IMG/VR virus record: IMGVR_UViG_3300047408_000110
Span: 1-40,401 of that record
Origin: a virus
Reading direction: 5' to 3' (one strand)
Length of the DNA: 40,401 nucleotides
In this document: positions 12,993-20,498 of the stretch, one piece after another
Layout: every line of letters starts with the position of its first letter
Numbering within the stretch: position 1 is the first letter of the stretch
Program-made: the position numbers and the translations under genes
Notes under the pieces: model-generated
The model's database searches: none
What the model saw: only the letters and a program-made list of their open reading frames with translations
What the model was told of the DNA's origin: nothing

Positions 12993-14728
12993 AGTGGTTC
13001 GCTCTTGCGCGTCCAGCCAGCGTCAGTCTGTTCGATGCGTCCATCGGTCTTGGCTTGGTCGAGTAGTCGAAAGAAAGTGGCGCGCGACATGTTGCGCTCG
13101 TCGTGCAGACGCTTGCACAGCGTGCCAGTCTTCAGCGGAGTGGTCACGCTCAGCTCGTTGAGCAAGTCGTCGAGTTTGAACTTGGCTGGTCGACCAGATG
13201 GCTCGACGTCTGGCTCGTCAGTCTGCAGCCAGCAGATGCCTTCTTTGCTGTGCTCCAGATAAAGCGTGCGCGTCCAGTTGCCATCGTTGTCGCGTGCGCC
13301 AGCGCGCTCGCCACGCTTGCTGAGCACCAGCTTGAAGATGCCAGTGCCAGTGATTGGCACGATCACGTTGACAGCTCTGAAGCTGTTCTGAATTTCGCTG
13401 CTGCCAAAGCCAAGATACTGGTAGTCGATCTCAGACATCGACGTGACGCTTTCGTCTTTGTCGCGCACTGGCTTGCCAACGTGGTGCAGCACTTGCAGCG
13501 CGACGTTGCGCTTCACGCCGATTGGAAAAAGTCCCTCGCGCAGAAAGCGACCAGCTTCTTTCGCGTTCATGAGATCGCAGCCAGCGAACGCGAAGAGCGG
13601 GTCAATCCACGCGATGTCGCAGCGCGTGTCTTGAATCAGCGAGTCGAGCAGCGCCAGAAACTCGCGACCAGTCTTGCCAACGATGCGGTGCACGATCACG
13701 TTCTTTTCGATCAGCGCTTTGGACTGCTCCAGATCGAGATCGTTGGTGGCAGCGATGCCAGCCATCACGCCTTGAAACTGCTCTGACATGTCGCCAAGAT
13801 CGTTCTCTGCTTGCACGATCAGATTGCGCGCTGGTCGAAACGGGCCGATGCCAAAGCACTTGCGACCACATGCCCAGTAGATCGCGAGCTGCATCTCAAG
13901 CGCGCTCTTGCCATAGCCACTGCCACCAGCCCACAGCGTCGTGCCACCACGCACCAGCCAGCGTCGACCAATCAGCGCGTTGACGTCGTGCTTGGCGTCG
14001 AACGCTTGCATGGCTGTGATCGTCTGTGGCTCGCTGCCATTCAAGCCAGTCGCGCCATACTTGACGCGCTCCATCCAGCCAAAAAAGTCGTCGATGATCT
14101 CGCCAACTTCTTCGTCAGCTGCGCCGTAGCTGGCGCGCACAAGTTTGCTGCCAATGCTGATCAGCTCGCGCAGCACGAACTTCTCGCGCAGCGTCTGCGC
14201 ATACCAAGTGAACGCTGACTCCGCCATGCCCATCGTCGCCAAGTGCGTGATGTAGAATGCACCGCCCAACGAATCAAGACGCTTGCGATCGCGCAGCAGT
14301 TGCGTGAGCGCGATCAATCCAAGTGCGTCGACTTTGCCAGCGTCCCACAGTTGCGTGATGATCGTGAACAGCTCTGCGTTCACTGGATTGAAGAAGTGCT
14401 CTTTGGTCAGCGTGCGCTTGGCTTCTGGCATCACGATCTCTGGAAATTGGAGCATACCAGCCAGCGCTGCTTGCTCTGACTCGTCAGAGTGCGGTGGCAT
14501 CTTGTGAATGTCGACTGGCTTGCCAACTGGCGATCTGACCAGTGTCGATGTCGATCTGACCAACTTCTGTGGCTGCTTGCGCTGCAGCGACGTTGACGTC
14601 TGTGGGGCCGCTGGTGGTGGCGTCTTGTGGCTGGCGCTCTCAACGCGCTTGGCTCTGCTGGCAGCGAGTTTAGATTGCAGATCGTCGCCAGAAACAAGCA
14701 CAGAGATCGTGTTGGCTCTAGCGTCCAA
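12989..14728 (-). CDS. Replicative helicase-like protein: DnaB N-terminal domain plus RepA/RecA-like ATPase, 579 aa
   Basis: Residues 1-75 are polar and probably disordered. Residues 78-215 match the DnaB helicase N-terminal domain (SDESEQAALAGMLQ...HFFNPVNAELFTII). Residues 258-470 form a RecA-fold of the AAA_25/RepA type with Walker A GGSGYGKS (268-275) and a Walker B-like strand IAWIDPL. The last 65 residues resemble a winged helix. It should unwind DNA at the phage replication fork; no primase gene is in the window. The start is ambiguous: TTG 14728 or GTG 14701 are possible, and no ATG occurs until residue 77. Confidence 0.8.
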   Translation of the reverse strand: MDARANTISVLVSGDDLQSKLAASRAKRVESASHKTPPPAAPQTSTSLQRKQPQKLVRSTSTLVRSPVGKPVDIHKMPPHSDESEQAALAGMLQFPEIVMPEAKRTLTKEHFFNPVNAELFTIITQLWDAGKVDALGLIALTQLLRDRKRLDSLGGAFYITHLATMGMAESAFTWYAQTLREKFVLRELISIGSKLVRASYGAADEEVGEIIDDFFGWMERVKYGATGLNGSEPQTITAMQAFDAKHDVNALIGRRWLVRGGTTLWAGGSGYGKSALEMQLAIYWACGRKCFGIGPFRPARNLIVQAENDLGDMSEQFQGVMAGIAATNDLDLEQSKALIEKNVIVHRIVGKTGREFLALLDSLIQDTRCDIAWIDPLFAFAGCDLMNAKEAGRFLREGLFPIGVKRNVALQVLHHVGKPVRDKDESVTSMSEIDYQYLGFGSSEIQNSFRAVNVIVPITGTGIFKLVLSKRGERAGARDNDGNWTRTLYLEHSKEGICWLQTDEPDVEPSGRPAKFKLDDLLNELSVTTPLKTGTLCKRLHDERNMSRATFFRLLDQAKTDGRIEQTDAGWTRKSEPL

Positions 14729-14735
14729 CCTTTGA

Positions 14736-14803
14736 CTCTGCGGGCGAGCGGTTCAGCGTCGACTGCAACATGCAGAAGCATGGCGTCGCGCCCGACCGCA
14801 GAG
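14736..14803 (-). other. Structured leader or small RNA upstream of the helicase gene
   Basis: CTCTGCGG (14736-14743) pairs with CCGCAGAG (14796-14803). GGGCG (14742-14746) can alternatively pair with CGCCC (14789-14793), and an inner hairpin CTGCA-ACA-TGCAG covers 14763-14775. The element is about 68 bases, tRNA-sized, but lacks a T-loop and a 7-base anticodon loop. It lies in the 191-base gap between the helicase start and the next gene, downstream of a minus-strand promoter-like sequence, so it would sit in the helicase 5' leader. Base composition differs from the coding DNA. Confidence 0.45.
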
Positions 14804-14862
14804 TGAAAGATTGCGCTGTGCTGAACATTGAACGCTGCAAGATGCGCTCGTGGACGTGTGGC

Positions 14863-14894
14863 GCGCAAGCGCTTTTTTCCACTTTTCTTTTTCA
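14863..14894 (-). promoter_or_regulatory. Minus-strand relative of the early promoter box
   Basis: Reading leftward, A-rich blocks are followed by GTGGAAAAAAGCGCTTGCGC (14882-14863), which matches the upstream half of early promoter copy 3 at nearly every position. The -35 would be TTGCGC (14868-14863). The -10 17 bases on is GCATCT (14845-14840), a poor match. It would drive the helicase-dioxygenase operon through the structured leader. Confidence 0.45.
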
Positions 14895-14919
14895 ACACTG
14901 TTCACACCTTATTCACAGC

Positions 14920-15453
14920 TCAGAATCTGCGTGGCAATCGCACCAGCGGAATGCGATCGCGCTTGCACAGCAGCGTGAAGCGATTGTATGGCAAGCCAGA
15001 CGTCGTCAGCTCGCCATTGTCAATCCAGCGCTCAAGCACAGAGCACTTGAGTCTGTAGAACGTGATGCGTGGAAACTGCACCACGTCGACGACAATCCAG
15101 CGCTCTGTCTTTCGAATGTTGTCTTTCAGATCGTTCAGTGTGCATGAGCGACCAGCGCCCATGTTCTTGGACGCTTGAAACTTGATGCCACGCGCAGTGA
15201 TGACTCTGATCGAATGCTCGACTTGACTGTTGTCTGGCAGCGCGTGGTAGCCATCAGATGACGCGTGATTCTTGTTGCTGTAGAGCGACAGCTTGAACGC
15301 ATCGCGCACCCAATACTCAGCCAGCCACGAGACGAATCTGCCATTGTGAAAAAGTTCGCGCACGCTCTCTTCTGAGATTCTGAAAGCTGCAGCCAGATGC
15401 TCGATGTTGAATTGCCAGTAATCTGAGAAAGGGTCATCAGCCATGTTGTTCAC
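14920..15453 (-). CDS. Hypothetical protein, possible nuclease, 177 aa
   Basis: Starts at GTG 15453 (GTGA overlap with the upstream stop) or ATG 15444. The N-terminal 60 residues are helical (DYWQFNIEHLAAAFRISEES). The centre, VEHSIRVITARGIKFQASKNMGAGR followed by hydrophobic strands (RWIVVDVVQFPRITFYRL), recalls restriction-endonuclease-like folds, but no complete PD-(D/E)XK motif can be assigned. It lies in the nuclease/replication block; a DNA-processing role is a weak inference. Confidence 0.55.
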   Translation of the reverse strand: MNNMADDPFSDYWQFNIEHLAAAFRISEESVRELFHNGRFVSWLAEYWVRDAFKLSLYSNKNHASSDGYHALPDNSQVEHSIRVITARGIKFQASKNMGAGRSCTLNDLKDNIRKTERWIVVDVVQFPRITFYRLKCSVLERWIDNGELTTSGLPYNRFTLLCKRDRIPLVRLPRRF

Positions 15454-15728
15454 AGCTCCAGCGTGAGCTGCTCTGATCGCTTGCCACCACGCAAGCGTGG
15501 CTTCTTCTCGACGCGCGCGCGTGGCGTCGTCAACATGTTGTTGGCAATGTAGTCGTCATCAAGCAGCAGCTCTGGTGGCTCTGCGATCTTCTCGGCGATC
15601 GAGCGTGGCTGCAGCCAATACCACTGGTCAGTCAGTCGCGAGTAGCCAACGAACATGACGCTTGCACCAAAGCGACCAGTCACTGTGTGCTCTGGTGGCT
15701 TGACGAGTCGTGTCTCAATCCAACGCAT
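15450..15728 (-). CDS. Hypothetical protein, 92 aa
   Basis: ATG 15728 abuts the upstream stop. Beta-rich N-terminus with Trp/Tyr residues (RLTDQWYWLQPRSI) and a basic C-terminal tail (RARVEKKPRLRGGKR). The stop overlaps the next start by four bases. No family recognised. Confidence 0.6.
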   Translation of the reverse strand: MRWIETRLVKPPEHTVTGRFGASVMFVGYSRLTDQWYWLQPRSIAEKIAEPPELLLDDDYIANNMLTTPRARVEKKPRLRGGKRSEQLTLEL

Positions 15729-15917
15729 TCAAGTGATCTTGATGACAGCTGGCTGGTCTTTCAGCATCTCAGCCAGAATCTTGCCAGCCATCTCAGCGCA
15801 GCGATCGCGCAGCTCTGGCGTGTCTGGCAGACCCATCTCGTCGAGCATTCGTGGCACGTCGATGTGAAGCGCGCCAGCGTCGTCAACCCACGCGCAGTTG
15901 GTCAACCACGCTTTCAC
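15729..15917 (-). CDS. Small hypothetical protein, 62 aa
   Basis: ATG 15917 to TGA 15729-15731, overlapping the upstream membrane protein gene by four bases. Acidic, with a long C-terminal helix (TPELRDRCAEMAGKILAEMLKDQ). Function unknown. Confidence 0.6.
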   Translation of the reverse strand: MKAWLTNCAWVDDAGALHIDVPRMLDEMGLPDTPELRDRCAEMAGKILAEMLKDQPAVIKIT

Positions 15918-16063
15918 TTGTGAACCATCGCGACGATGATCAACACGACCAGCAGCACGCAGATGGCAGCTGTCGCGAAGATGATGTCTTGGTGCAGTGT
16001 CGTCTCAAGATGCGCGATCGCTTTGACCAACACATCGCTCTGTGCTTGCAGTTCGCTGTTCAT
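15914..16063 (-). CDS. Small C-tail-anchored membrane protein, 49 aa
   Basis: ATG 16063 to TGA 15914-15916, coupled by ATGA overlaps at both ends. MNSELQAQSDVLVKAIAHLE forms an amphipathic helix and is followed by one transmembrane helix (about residues 27-47, IIFATAAICVLLVVLIIVAM). Located in the replication block rather than with lysis genes, so a membrane tether or host-interaction role is as likely as a holin. Confidence 0.55.
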   Translation of the reverse strand: MNSELQAQSDVLVKAIAHLETTLHQDIIFATAAICVLLVVLIIVAMVHK

Positions 16064-16509
16064 GGTGGCACGTCTCGCAGCTCGCGCTCGCCATGTCGAG
16101 CCAACATCTCAGCGCAGATGCGCTGCACGAACTGGTGAAAGCCAGCGTCGTTGTGAAAGCGCCACAGCAAGTCTTCTTCTGTGCCAGCCATGATCTCTCT
16201 GAGCGCTTTGGTCGTCAGCTGGCGCATCGCAAACAGCTGCGCGATCTGCGCCAGCTTGCGCTTCAGATCGTTGTTGGCGATGACCGTCTTCTGCTTGATC
16301 AGAAACAGATTGTCGTTCGCCAGTTGCTGGCGCTTGAAGCCATCTTCGAGTTCAGCGATGCGCTCGTTGGCTTTCACGAACTCTGCGCCATAGAGCGAGA
16401 TGATGTGCTCGATCAGCTGCTCGCTGGTCTGTGGTTGACCGTCAGCGCCAGTGCGCGCTTCTGCGATCGCCAGCTGCAGTTGCTCGTGTGTCAGCAGTGG
16501 CTCGCTCAT
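16060..16509 (-). CDS. Coiled-coil-rich hypothetical protein, 149 aa
   Basis: The start MSEPLLTHEQLQ at 16509 overlaps the upstream stop; the longer frame from 16746 covers two neighbouring genes and is rejected. Residues 35-100 are charged and heptad-like (KANERIAELEDGFKRQQLAND...). The C-terminus (EEDLLWRFHNDAGFHQFVQRICAEML) is helical. No family recognised. Confidence 0.6.
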   Translation of the reverse strand: MSEPLLTHEQLQLAIAEARTGADGQPQTSEQLIEHIISLYGAEFVKANERIAELEDGFKRQQLANDNLFLIKQKTVIANNDLKRKLAQIAQLFAMRQLTTKALREIMAGTEEDLLWRFHNDAGFHQFVQRICAEMLARHGERELRDVPP

Positions 16510-16679
16510 TCGCCATCGTTCCAATCGCGCAGCTCGCGCTCGCGATCTTCTTCGCTCTGGTGCGCATCGCGTCGCAACGCTTTGAACATTCGCCAGATCA
16601 AGTAGCCAAGCCACACGAGCAGCAGCAAGCAGCCAATCGTCAGCAGCGTGTTCTGGAATGGTGAGAGTGACGCGATCAT
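16506..16679 (-). CDS. Small membrane protein, 57 aa
   Basis: ATG 16679 overlaps the preceding TGA. One transmembrane helix (about residues 11-32, TLLTIGCLLLLVWLGYLIW) is followed by a highly charged cytoplasmic-type tail rich in Arg/Asp/Glu. Two small membrane proteins with a coiled-coil protein between them (15914-16679) may form a membrane complex; inferred from adjacency only. Confidence 0.6.
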   Translation of the reverse strand: MIASLSPFQNTLLTIGCLLLLVWLGYLIWRMFKALRRDAHQSEEDRERELRDWNDGE

Positions 16680-16915
16680 GATTGCGATCTCCACTTGCTG
16701 GCTTGTGGACACGTCGCGAAGTGTGACTTGAATCGCAGTGCGCCACCAGTTGGCACGTTGGTCATCACGATCGCCAGTGGCAGCGCTCTGCCACGTTCTT
16801 TCACTTCCACATTGCCATCAGCGACTGGCTTCGGGTCAAGTGGCATTCGACGACCTTTGAGCGTCTCAGCCCAAACGATCTTCGCTTTGCATGATCTGCA
16901 GTTGTCTTCTTTCAT
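16676..16915 (-). CDS. Small zinc-binding phage protein, 79 aa
   Basis: ATG 16915. The pattern CxxC (C6, C9), then MPLDPKPVADGNV and a distal H65-x3-C69 is the arrangement of a common small phage protein found beside recombination nucleases. It probably binds zinc; its role is unknown. Coupled to the downstream membrane protein by ATGA. Confidence 0.65.
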   Translation of the reverse strand: MKEDNCRSCKAKIVWAETLKGRRMPLDPKPVADGNVEVKERGRALPLAIVMTNVPTGGALRFKSHFATCPQASKWRSQS

Positions 16916-16921
16916 AGTGGT

Positions 16922-18130
16922 TCACTTCTTTGGCAGAATCTTTGGTTTGCATGGCACGCGCTCGATGACTGACGCGAGCACTTTGTCGATCTTGGTGCGC
17001 GCTTCGCGCCACGTTGTGTTGGTTCGCTCGCGATAAATCGTTTCAAGTTTCTTGAGTGGAATCTCGCTGATCTTGAGAATCTCTTCGCGCGTGGCGACGC
17101 CAGTGAGATCGAGCATGGCGATCGCTTTGCGCGCGTCGACGATCGATCGCATGTCCCACTCGTTGCCAAGCGTGTAGTTGGTGAAAGCACCAGCTTTGAT
17201 TCGCTCGCGCGCTTCGTCGCGCGCTGCGTCTTCCACGAAGCCAGCCAGCTGGCACGCTTTGATGACACGTTCGAGCTGCTCGTCGCTGCATTCTTTGAGT
17301 CGCTGTTCGATGACAGCTTCGCGCTTGGTCTTGCTCAGCTTTTCTTCTGATTCGAACGCTGCGATTGGCAGCGCCATCGCTTCGCGAAAAGCTGGACACG
17401 TCAGCTTCGCTTTGCAGAAGCGACACTGCTCTTCGCCAGCGCGCAGTGGCGCATCTGGCTGCTGCGACTTCTCAATGATGCCATAGACTTCAGCGCGCGC
17501 TTTGGCGAGATCAGCGCGCTCGTAGTGCGCCAGCGTGATGCGCTCAGATGGCGACCAGAGACGTGGCTGGATGATCGACACATAAACGTGGTTGAGCTGC
17601 TTGATGAATCGATCAGCCAACAGCACAGCGTAGCCACGCAGCTGCAGATTCAGCTCTGCGCGCTCGACGATCGCGAAGCCACTTTTCAGATCAGCGACCA
17701 GCGCGCTCTCGCGATGCTGCCAGATGTAGACGCGATCTGGTGTGCCACTGAAGCCAGTGCCATCGTCAACGGTTTGTTCCACATGACACACCGGTTGCAG
17801 ATGACTGTCGTCGTGACGCTTCTGGTTCGCACCAGCTCGCGTGATTGGTTCGTGAATCGTTTCGAATGCCAGACGAGCCAGCACGTCGTCGAGCAGTCGA
17901 TCGCTCAGCGCCAGCAAGTCTTGCTCGTCGATCGACAAGAAGCTGCGATCGAGCGCGCTGTTGCCCCAATAGCGATGGAACAGACGACCACGCGCAGCGT
18001 CGATCGAGTCGCGATCTGCAGCGCCAGCTTCCATGCGTCCACTGCCGGGACACAACAGACGTCTGTGCAAGTTCGATGGCGTCGTCGTCGCGCGTGGCAC
18101 AGTCGTCACGCTCACAGCAGTTGATTCCAT
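16922..18130 (-). CDS. DUF2800 / Cas4-like PD-(D/E)XK exonuclease, 402 aa
   Basis: The start MESTAVSVTT at 18130 is supported by GGGAGG just upstream. The nuclease core has H52, GTPDRVYIW (D132), VADLKSG (D147, K149) and QLRGYAVL (Q163, Y167), as in the RecB/Cas4 family. C27 plus C236, C239 and C245 (CRFCKAKLTC) match the four-cysteine iron-sulfur cluster of AddB/Cas4/DUF2800 enzymes. It would resect double-stranded ends to single strands for the Bet annealing protein encoded divergently at 19401. Confidence 0.8.
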   Translation of the reverse strand: MESTAVSVTTVPRATTTPSNLHRRLLCPGSGRMEAGAADRDSIDAARGRLFHRYWGNSALDRSFLSIDEQDLLALSDRLLDDVLARLAFETIHEPITRAGANQKRHDDSHLQPVCHVEQTVDDGTGFSGTPDRVYIWQHRESALVADLKSGFAIVERAELNLQLRGYAVLLADRFIKQLNHVYVSIIQPRLWSPSERITLAHYERADLAKARAEVYGIIEKSQQPDAPLRAGEEQCRFCKAKLTCPAFREAMALPIAAFESEEKLSKTKREAVIEQRLKECSDEQLERVIKACQLAGFVEDAARDEARERIKAGAFTNYTLGNEWDMRSIVDARKAIAMLDLTGVATREEILKISEIPLKKLETIYRERTNTTWREARTKIDKVLASVIERVPCKPKILPKK

Positions 18131-18645
18131 TGGCCTCCCTTTTCTCGTTGGTGCATCTCGAAGTCGAACCAGTGCTGCCACTCAGCTTTGCAACCTTTGA
18201 AGCGCACGATGTCTCTGTCCCATATCTTCAAGCCCTTCACTTCGATCAGTCGAATTGGCGCAGCGACGCGATACTCAGCGAAGTCTGCTGTGTAAATCAT
18301 GCAGCCACCCCACAGCAATTTCACTGCGTGAAAGCGCCAGTCGACGATCTCGCCAGTGCGCTTGCGCGCTTCGAGAATGAAAGAGAACTCGCGCTCTGTG
18401 TTGTTCATCTCGCGCTTGTCGCCACGCAGCTTCTTCGCTTTCTTGATCTCTGCGTCGACAGCAGCTTGCGCGCGCTGACCACGCTCGACGAATCTGCGCA
18501 GATCGAGTTCGCCATGCACTGTGTTCAGTTGGCGCTCGCGCGCAGTCACCAGCGATGGAAAGCCATGCTTCTGCTGGTGCGCTTCTGCTTCTTCGAGTGT
18601 CTTGATCTGTGGTATGGCGATCGCGCTGGCTTTCTTTTTTCGCAC
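18112..18645 (-). CDS. DUF1064 family PD-(D/E)XK endonuclease, 177 aa
   Basis: NNTEREFSFILEARKRTGEI, then MIYTADFAEYRV and LIEVKGLKIWDRD reproduce the DUF1064 signature: Glu in the first helix, Asp in TADF and EVKG as the catalytic triad. These are small phage Holliday-junction/VSR-type endonucleases. The frame has no ATG. GTG 18645 is preferred because it lies seven bases after a -10-like box of a TTGACA promoter; TTG 18681 is possible but would bury that promoter. It overlaps the exonuclease gene by 19 bases. Confidence 0.75.
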   Translation of the reverse strand: MRKKKASAIAIPQIKTLEEAEAHQQKHGFPSLVTARERQLNTVHGELDLRRFVERGQRAQAAVDAEIKKAKKLRGDKREMNNTEREFSFILEARKRTGEIVDWRFHAVKLLWGGCMIYTADFAEYRVAAPIRLIEVKGLKIWDRDIVRFKGCKAEWQHWFDFEMHQREKGGQWNQLL

Positions 18646-18652
18646 TTTTCCA

Positions 18653-18708
18653 TCTTGACACTGGCGCACAACTGTTGTCAACTGCCAATTCTATGAGTGC
18701 AACAACTG
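18653..18708. promoter_or_regulatory. Overlapping divergent promoters with CAACTG/CAGTTG repeats
   Basis: On the plus strand, TTGACA (18655-18660) is followed after 17 bases by TCAACT (18678-18683). On the minus strand, TTGACA (18681-18676) is followed after 17 bases by TCAAGA (18658-18653). Each -35 lies over the other promoter's -10. CAACTG recurs at 18669, 18679 and 18703, the first inside the near-palindrome ACAACTGTTGT (18668-18678). The first rightward gene encodes a ribbon-helix-helix-like protein, which could bind these repeats. Confidence 0.5.
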
Positions 18709-18920
18709 CCAGAAAGCCAGAGCCAACGCGCACAGCGAAGCCAAAGATGACGCGCACAGTGAAGATCGCTGACGTGCTCCATCATCGCATCAGAGTGCTC
18801 AGCGTTCAGAAGCGGATGCCAATGCAAGAGTTCATCGAGAATCTCTTGCAAGCTGGTCTTCGCGACAAGACGTATGAGAAGTTTGTCGCTGATGGAGCAG
18901 CCAAAGCTGTCACTGCGTGA
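18693..18920 (+). CDS. Ribbon-helix-helix-like regulator, 75 aa
   Basis: ATG 18693. After a basic N-terminal tail, residues 20-59 (TRTVKIADVLHHRIRVLSVQKRMPMQEFIENLL) fit a CopG/Arc-type beta-strand and two helices. Such dimers bind tandem short repeats; the CAACTG repeats surrounding the start are candidate operators, so autoregulation and control of the divergent nuclease operon are plausible. Fold assignment is by pattern only. Confidence 0.6.
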   Translation: MSATTARKPEPTRTAKPKMTRTVKIADVLHHRIRVLSVQKRMPMQEFIENLLQAGLRDKTYEKFVADGAAKAVTA

Positions 18921-19234
18921 CGCTCAAGATCATGACCAAAAAGAACGCTGAGCTGCCCGGTATTGAAGGCGTTGGCGTTGCACCAGTTTCGATCGAAGAG
19001 ATCGATCAGCTGGTCGACGCTTATGTCTTGCGCAGAGACGCGCGCATGGAGCGCACACGCCAAGAAGTCGAAGCCAAGCAGAAGCTGATCACAGCGCTGC
19101 ACGCGAACGTCGACAAGATTGGCAAAGACAACACTGGCGCGATCATCTATCGCCACCAAGATTTGATCGTCACGTTGCGCGCTGGCAAAGAAGAGCTGAA
19201 GGTGCGCACCAGCGAAGAAGAGCCAGAAGAATGA
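18917..19234 (+). CDS. Hypothetical protein, Gam-like region possible, 105 aa
   Basis: GTG 18917 overlaps the previous stop; ATG 18932 is an alternative start. The chain is a long charged helix (IDQLVDAYVLRRDARMERTRQEVEAKQKLITALHANV) followed by a strand pair (GAIIYRHQDLIVTLRAGKEELKV). This helix-then-hairpin pattern is common in small proteins next to Bet/RecT genes. Not firmly assigned. Confidence 0.6.
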   Translation: MTLKIMTKKNAELPGIEGVGVAPVSIEEIDQLVDAYVLRRDARMERTRQEVEAKQKLITALHANVDKIGKDNTGAIIYRHQDLIVTLRAGKEELKVRTSEEEPEE

Positions 19235-19389
19235 GCGCGAAAAAAGACGCAGCGAGCGCTGCGATCGACGAACTTTTTGGCGACACCAGCGTGCCAAAAG
19301 AGACGACACTCGAAGAGCTGGAAGAATTGCAGAGCGACGTCGAGTCAAAGATCGACTGTCTCAAAGAAGACATCAAGCGCGACAGATAA
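19231..19389 (+). CDS. Small acidic coiled-coil protein, 52 aa
   Basis: ATG 19231 overlaps TGA 19232-19234; TAA at 19387-19389. MSAKKDAASAAIDELFGD... then a leucine/glutamate heptad segment (LEELEELQSDVESKIDCLKEDIK). Lies between the helical protein and bet; function unknown. Confidence 0.55.
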   Translation: MSAKKDAASAAIDELFGDTSVPKETTLEELEELQSDVESKIDCLKEDIKRDR

Positions 19390-19400
19390 AGCCAACCACT

Positions 19401-20498
19401 ATGAGCAAACCAGACCAGACCACGCAGACAGAACAACCACCAGCAGCAACCAAGCAACGATCGATCATCGAGTTCACGCCATTCGGCGCGAAAGAAAAGA
19501 TTCAGCTGTCGATCGAGATCGTGAAACGATTGATCGCAGTCAAGACCAAGAGTGGCAAGACGTGCAGCGATGAAGACGCGTTCAAGTTCATGCTGATGTG
19601 CCAAGCGCGCCATCTCAACCCATTCGAAGGCGACGCATACTTGATTGGCTACGACTCACAAGGTGGCGCGAGTTTCTCGCTGATCACTGCGCACCAAGCT
19701 TTTCTCAAGCGCGCTGAATTGAATCCAGAGTTTGATGGCATGGAATCGGGCACAATCGTCTTGAGAGAAGCCAAGCTGGTCGATCTGATTGGCGACTGGC
19801 ACATGCCAAGCGACAAGATCATGGGTGGCTGGGCGACCATCTACTTCAAGAACAGAAAGCACGCGATGACCAAGCGCGTGCGACTTGAACGCTTCAACAG
19901 TGGCTTTGGCATCTGGCGCACAGACCCAGCTGGAATGATCGTGAAGTGCGCAGAAGCAGACGCGCTGCGCTCCAGCTTTCCAACGATGCTTGGTGGCATG
20001 TTCACGCACGAAGAGATGAACGTGAGCACCACAGCTGAGATCGCCAAGCCAGTGTTCAACGGTGGCGCAGAAGAGCTGCCACCAGCTGCGACGACTGTCG
20101 TCGAATCAGAGCCAACGCAGCCAGCGCGCGCGACAGAGCCAGCGACGACCAGCGAGCCAAAAAAAAAGCCAACACTCCAGCGTCGCACCCGTTCAACTGA
20201 GCGAGCGCCAGACCAGTCGCCAGAGATAGCGACGCCACAGCACGACAAACTGAAAGAGCTGCTGGCTGCTGGTGGTTGCTCGACAGACGACTTCGTGTCA
20301 CTGGCACTGGATGAAGGCTGGATTGAACCAGAGCATGGCACTTGGGACAAGATCAGCGAAGACGCGATCGCGAAATTCTTGCAGCCAGACAACTGGTCGC
20401 TGGTCATGGAACTGCTCGACGAACGTCGCGCGATGGCTGCGAAAGCCACCGCCAAGACGACGCCAGCACCAGCACCACGATCTGGTGAGCTGTTGTGA
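19401..20498 (+). CDS. bet: Phage recombination protein Bet (RecT family annealing protein), 365 aa
   Basis: Residues 40-215 show the Bet/RecT pattern: SDEDAFKFMLMCQARHLNPF, YDSQGGASFSLITAHQAFLK, NPEFDGMESG, then an aromatic/basic core ending MIVKCAEADALRSSFP. It anneals complementary single strands during phage recombination. The C-terminal 150 residues are Pro/Thr/Ala-rich linker plus a helical tail, longer than lambda Beta. It is expressed divergently from the DUF2800 exonuclease, its likely partner. Confidence 0.88.
   Translation: MSKPDQTTQTEQPPAATKQRSIIEFTPFGAKEKIQLSIEIVKRLIAVKTKSGKTCSDEDAFKFMLMCQARHLNPFEGDAYLIGYDSQGGASFSLITAHQAFLKRAELNPEFDGMESGTIVLREAKLVDLIGDWHMPSDKIMGGWATIYFKNRKHAMTKRVRLERFNSGFGIWRTDPAGMIVKCAEADALRSSFPTMLGGMFTHEEMNVSTTAEIAKPVFNGGAEELPPAATTVVESEPTQPARATEPATTSEPKKKPTLQRRTRSTERAPDQSPEIATPQHDKLKELLAAGGCSTDDFVSLALDEGWIEPEHGTWDKISEDAIAKFLQPDNWSLVMELLDERRAMAAKATAKTTPAPAPRSGELL

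Noticed and set aside
14736-14803. tRNA gene suggested by size and a closing acceptor-like stem
   Set aside because: No T-loop, no 7-base anticodon loop and no sensible D-arm on either strand; reported as a structured element instead.
14718-14828. 36-aa frame in the helicase leader (MFSTAQSFTLRSGA...)
   Set aside because: Uses codons avoided elsewhere (CGG, CCC) and covers the hairpin element; more likely non-coding. A leader peptide cannot be excluded.
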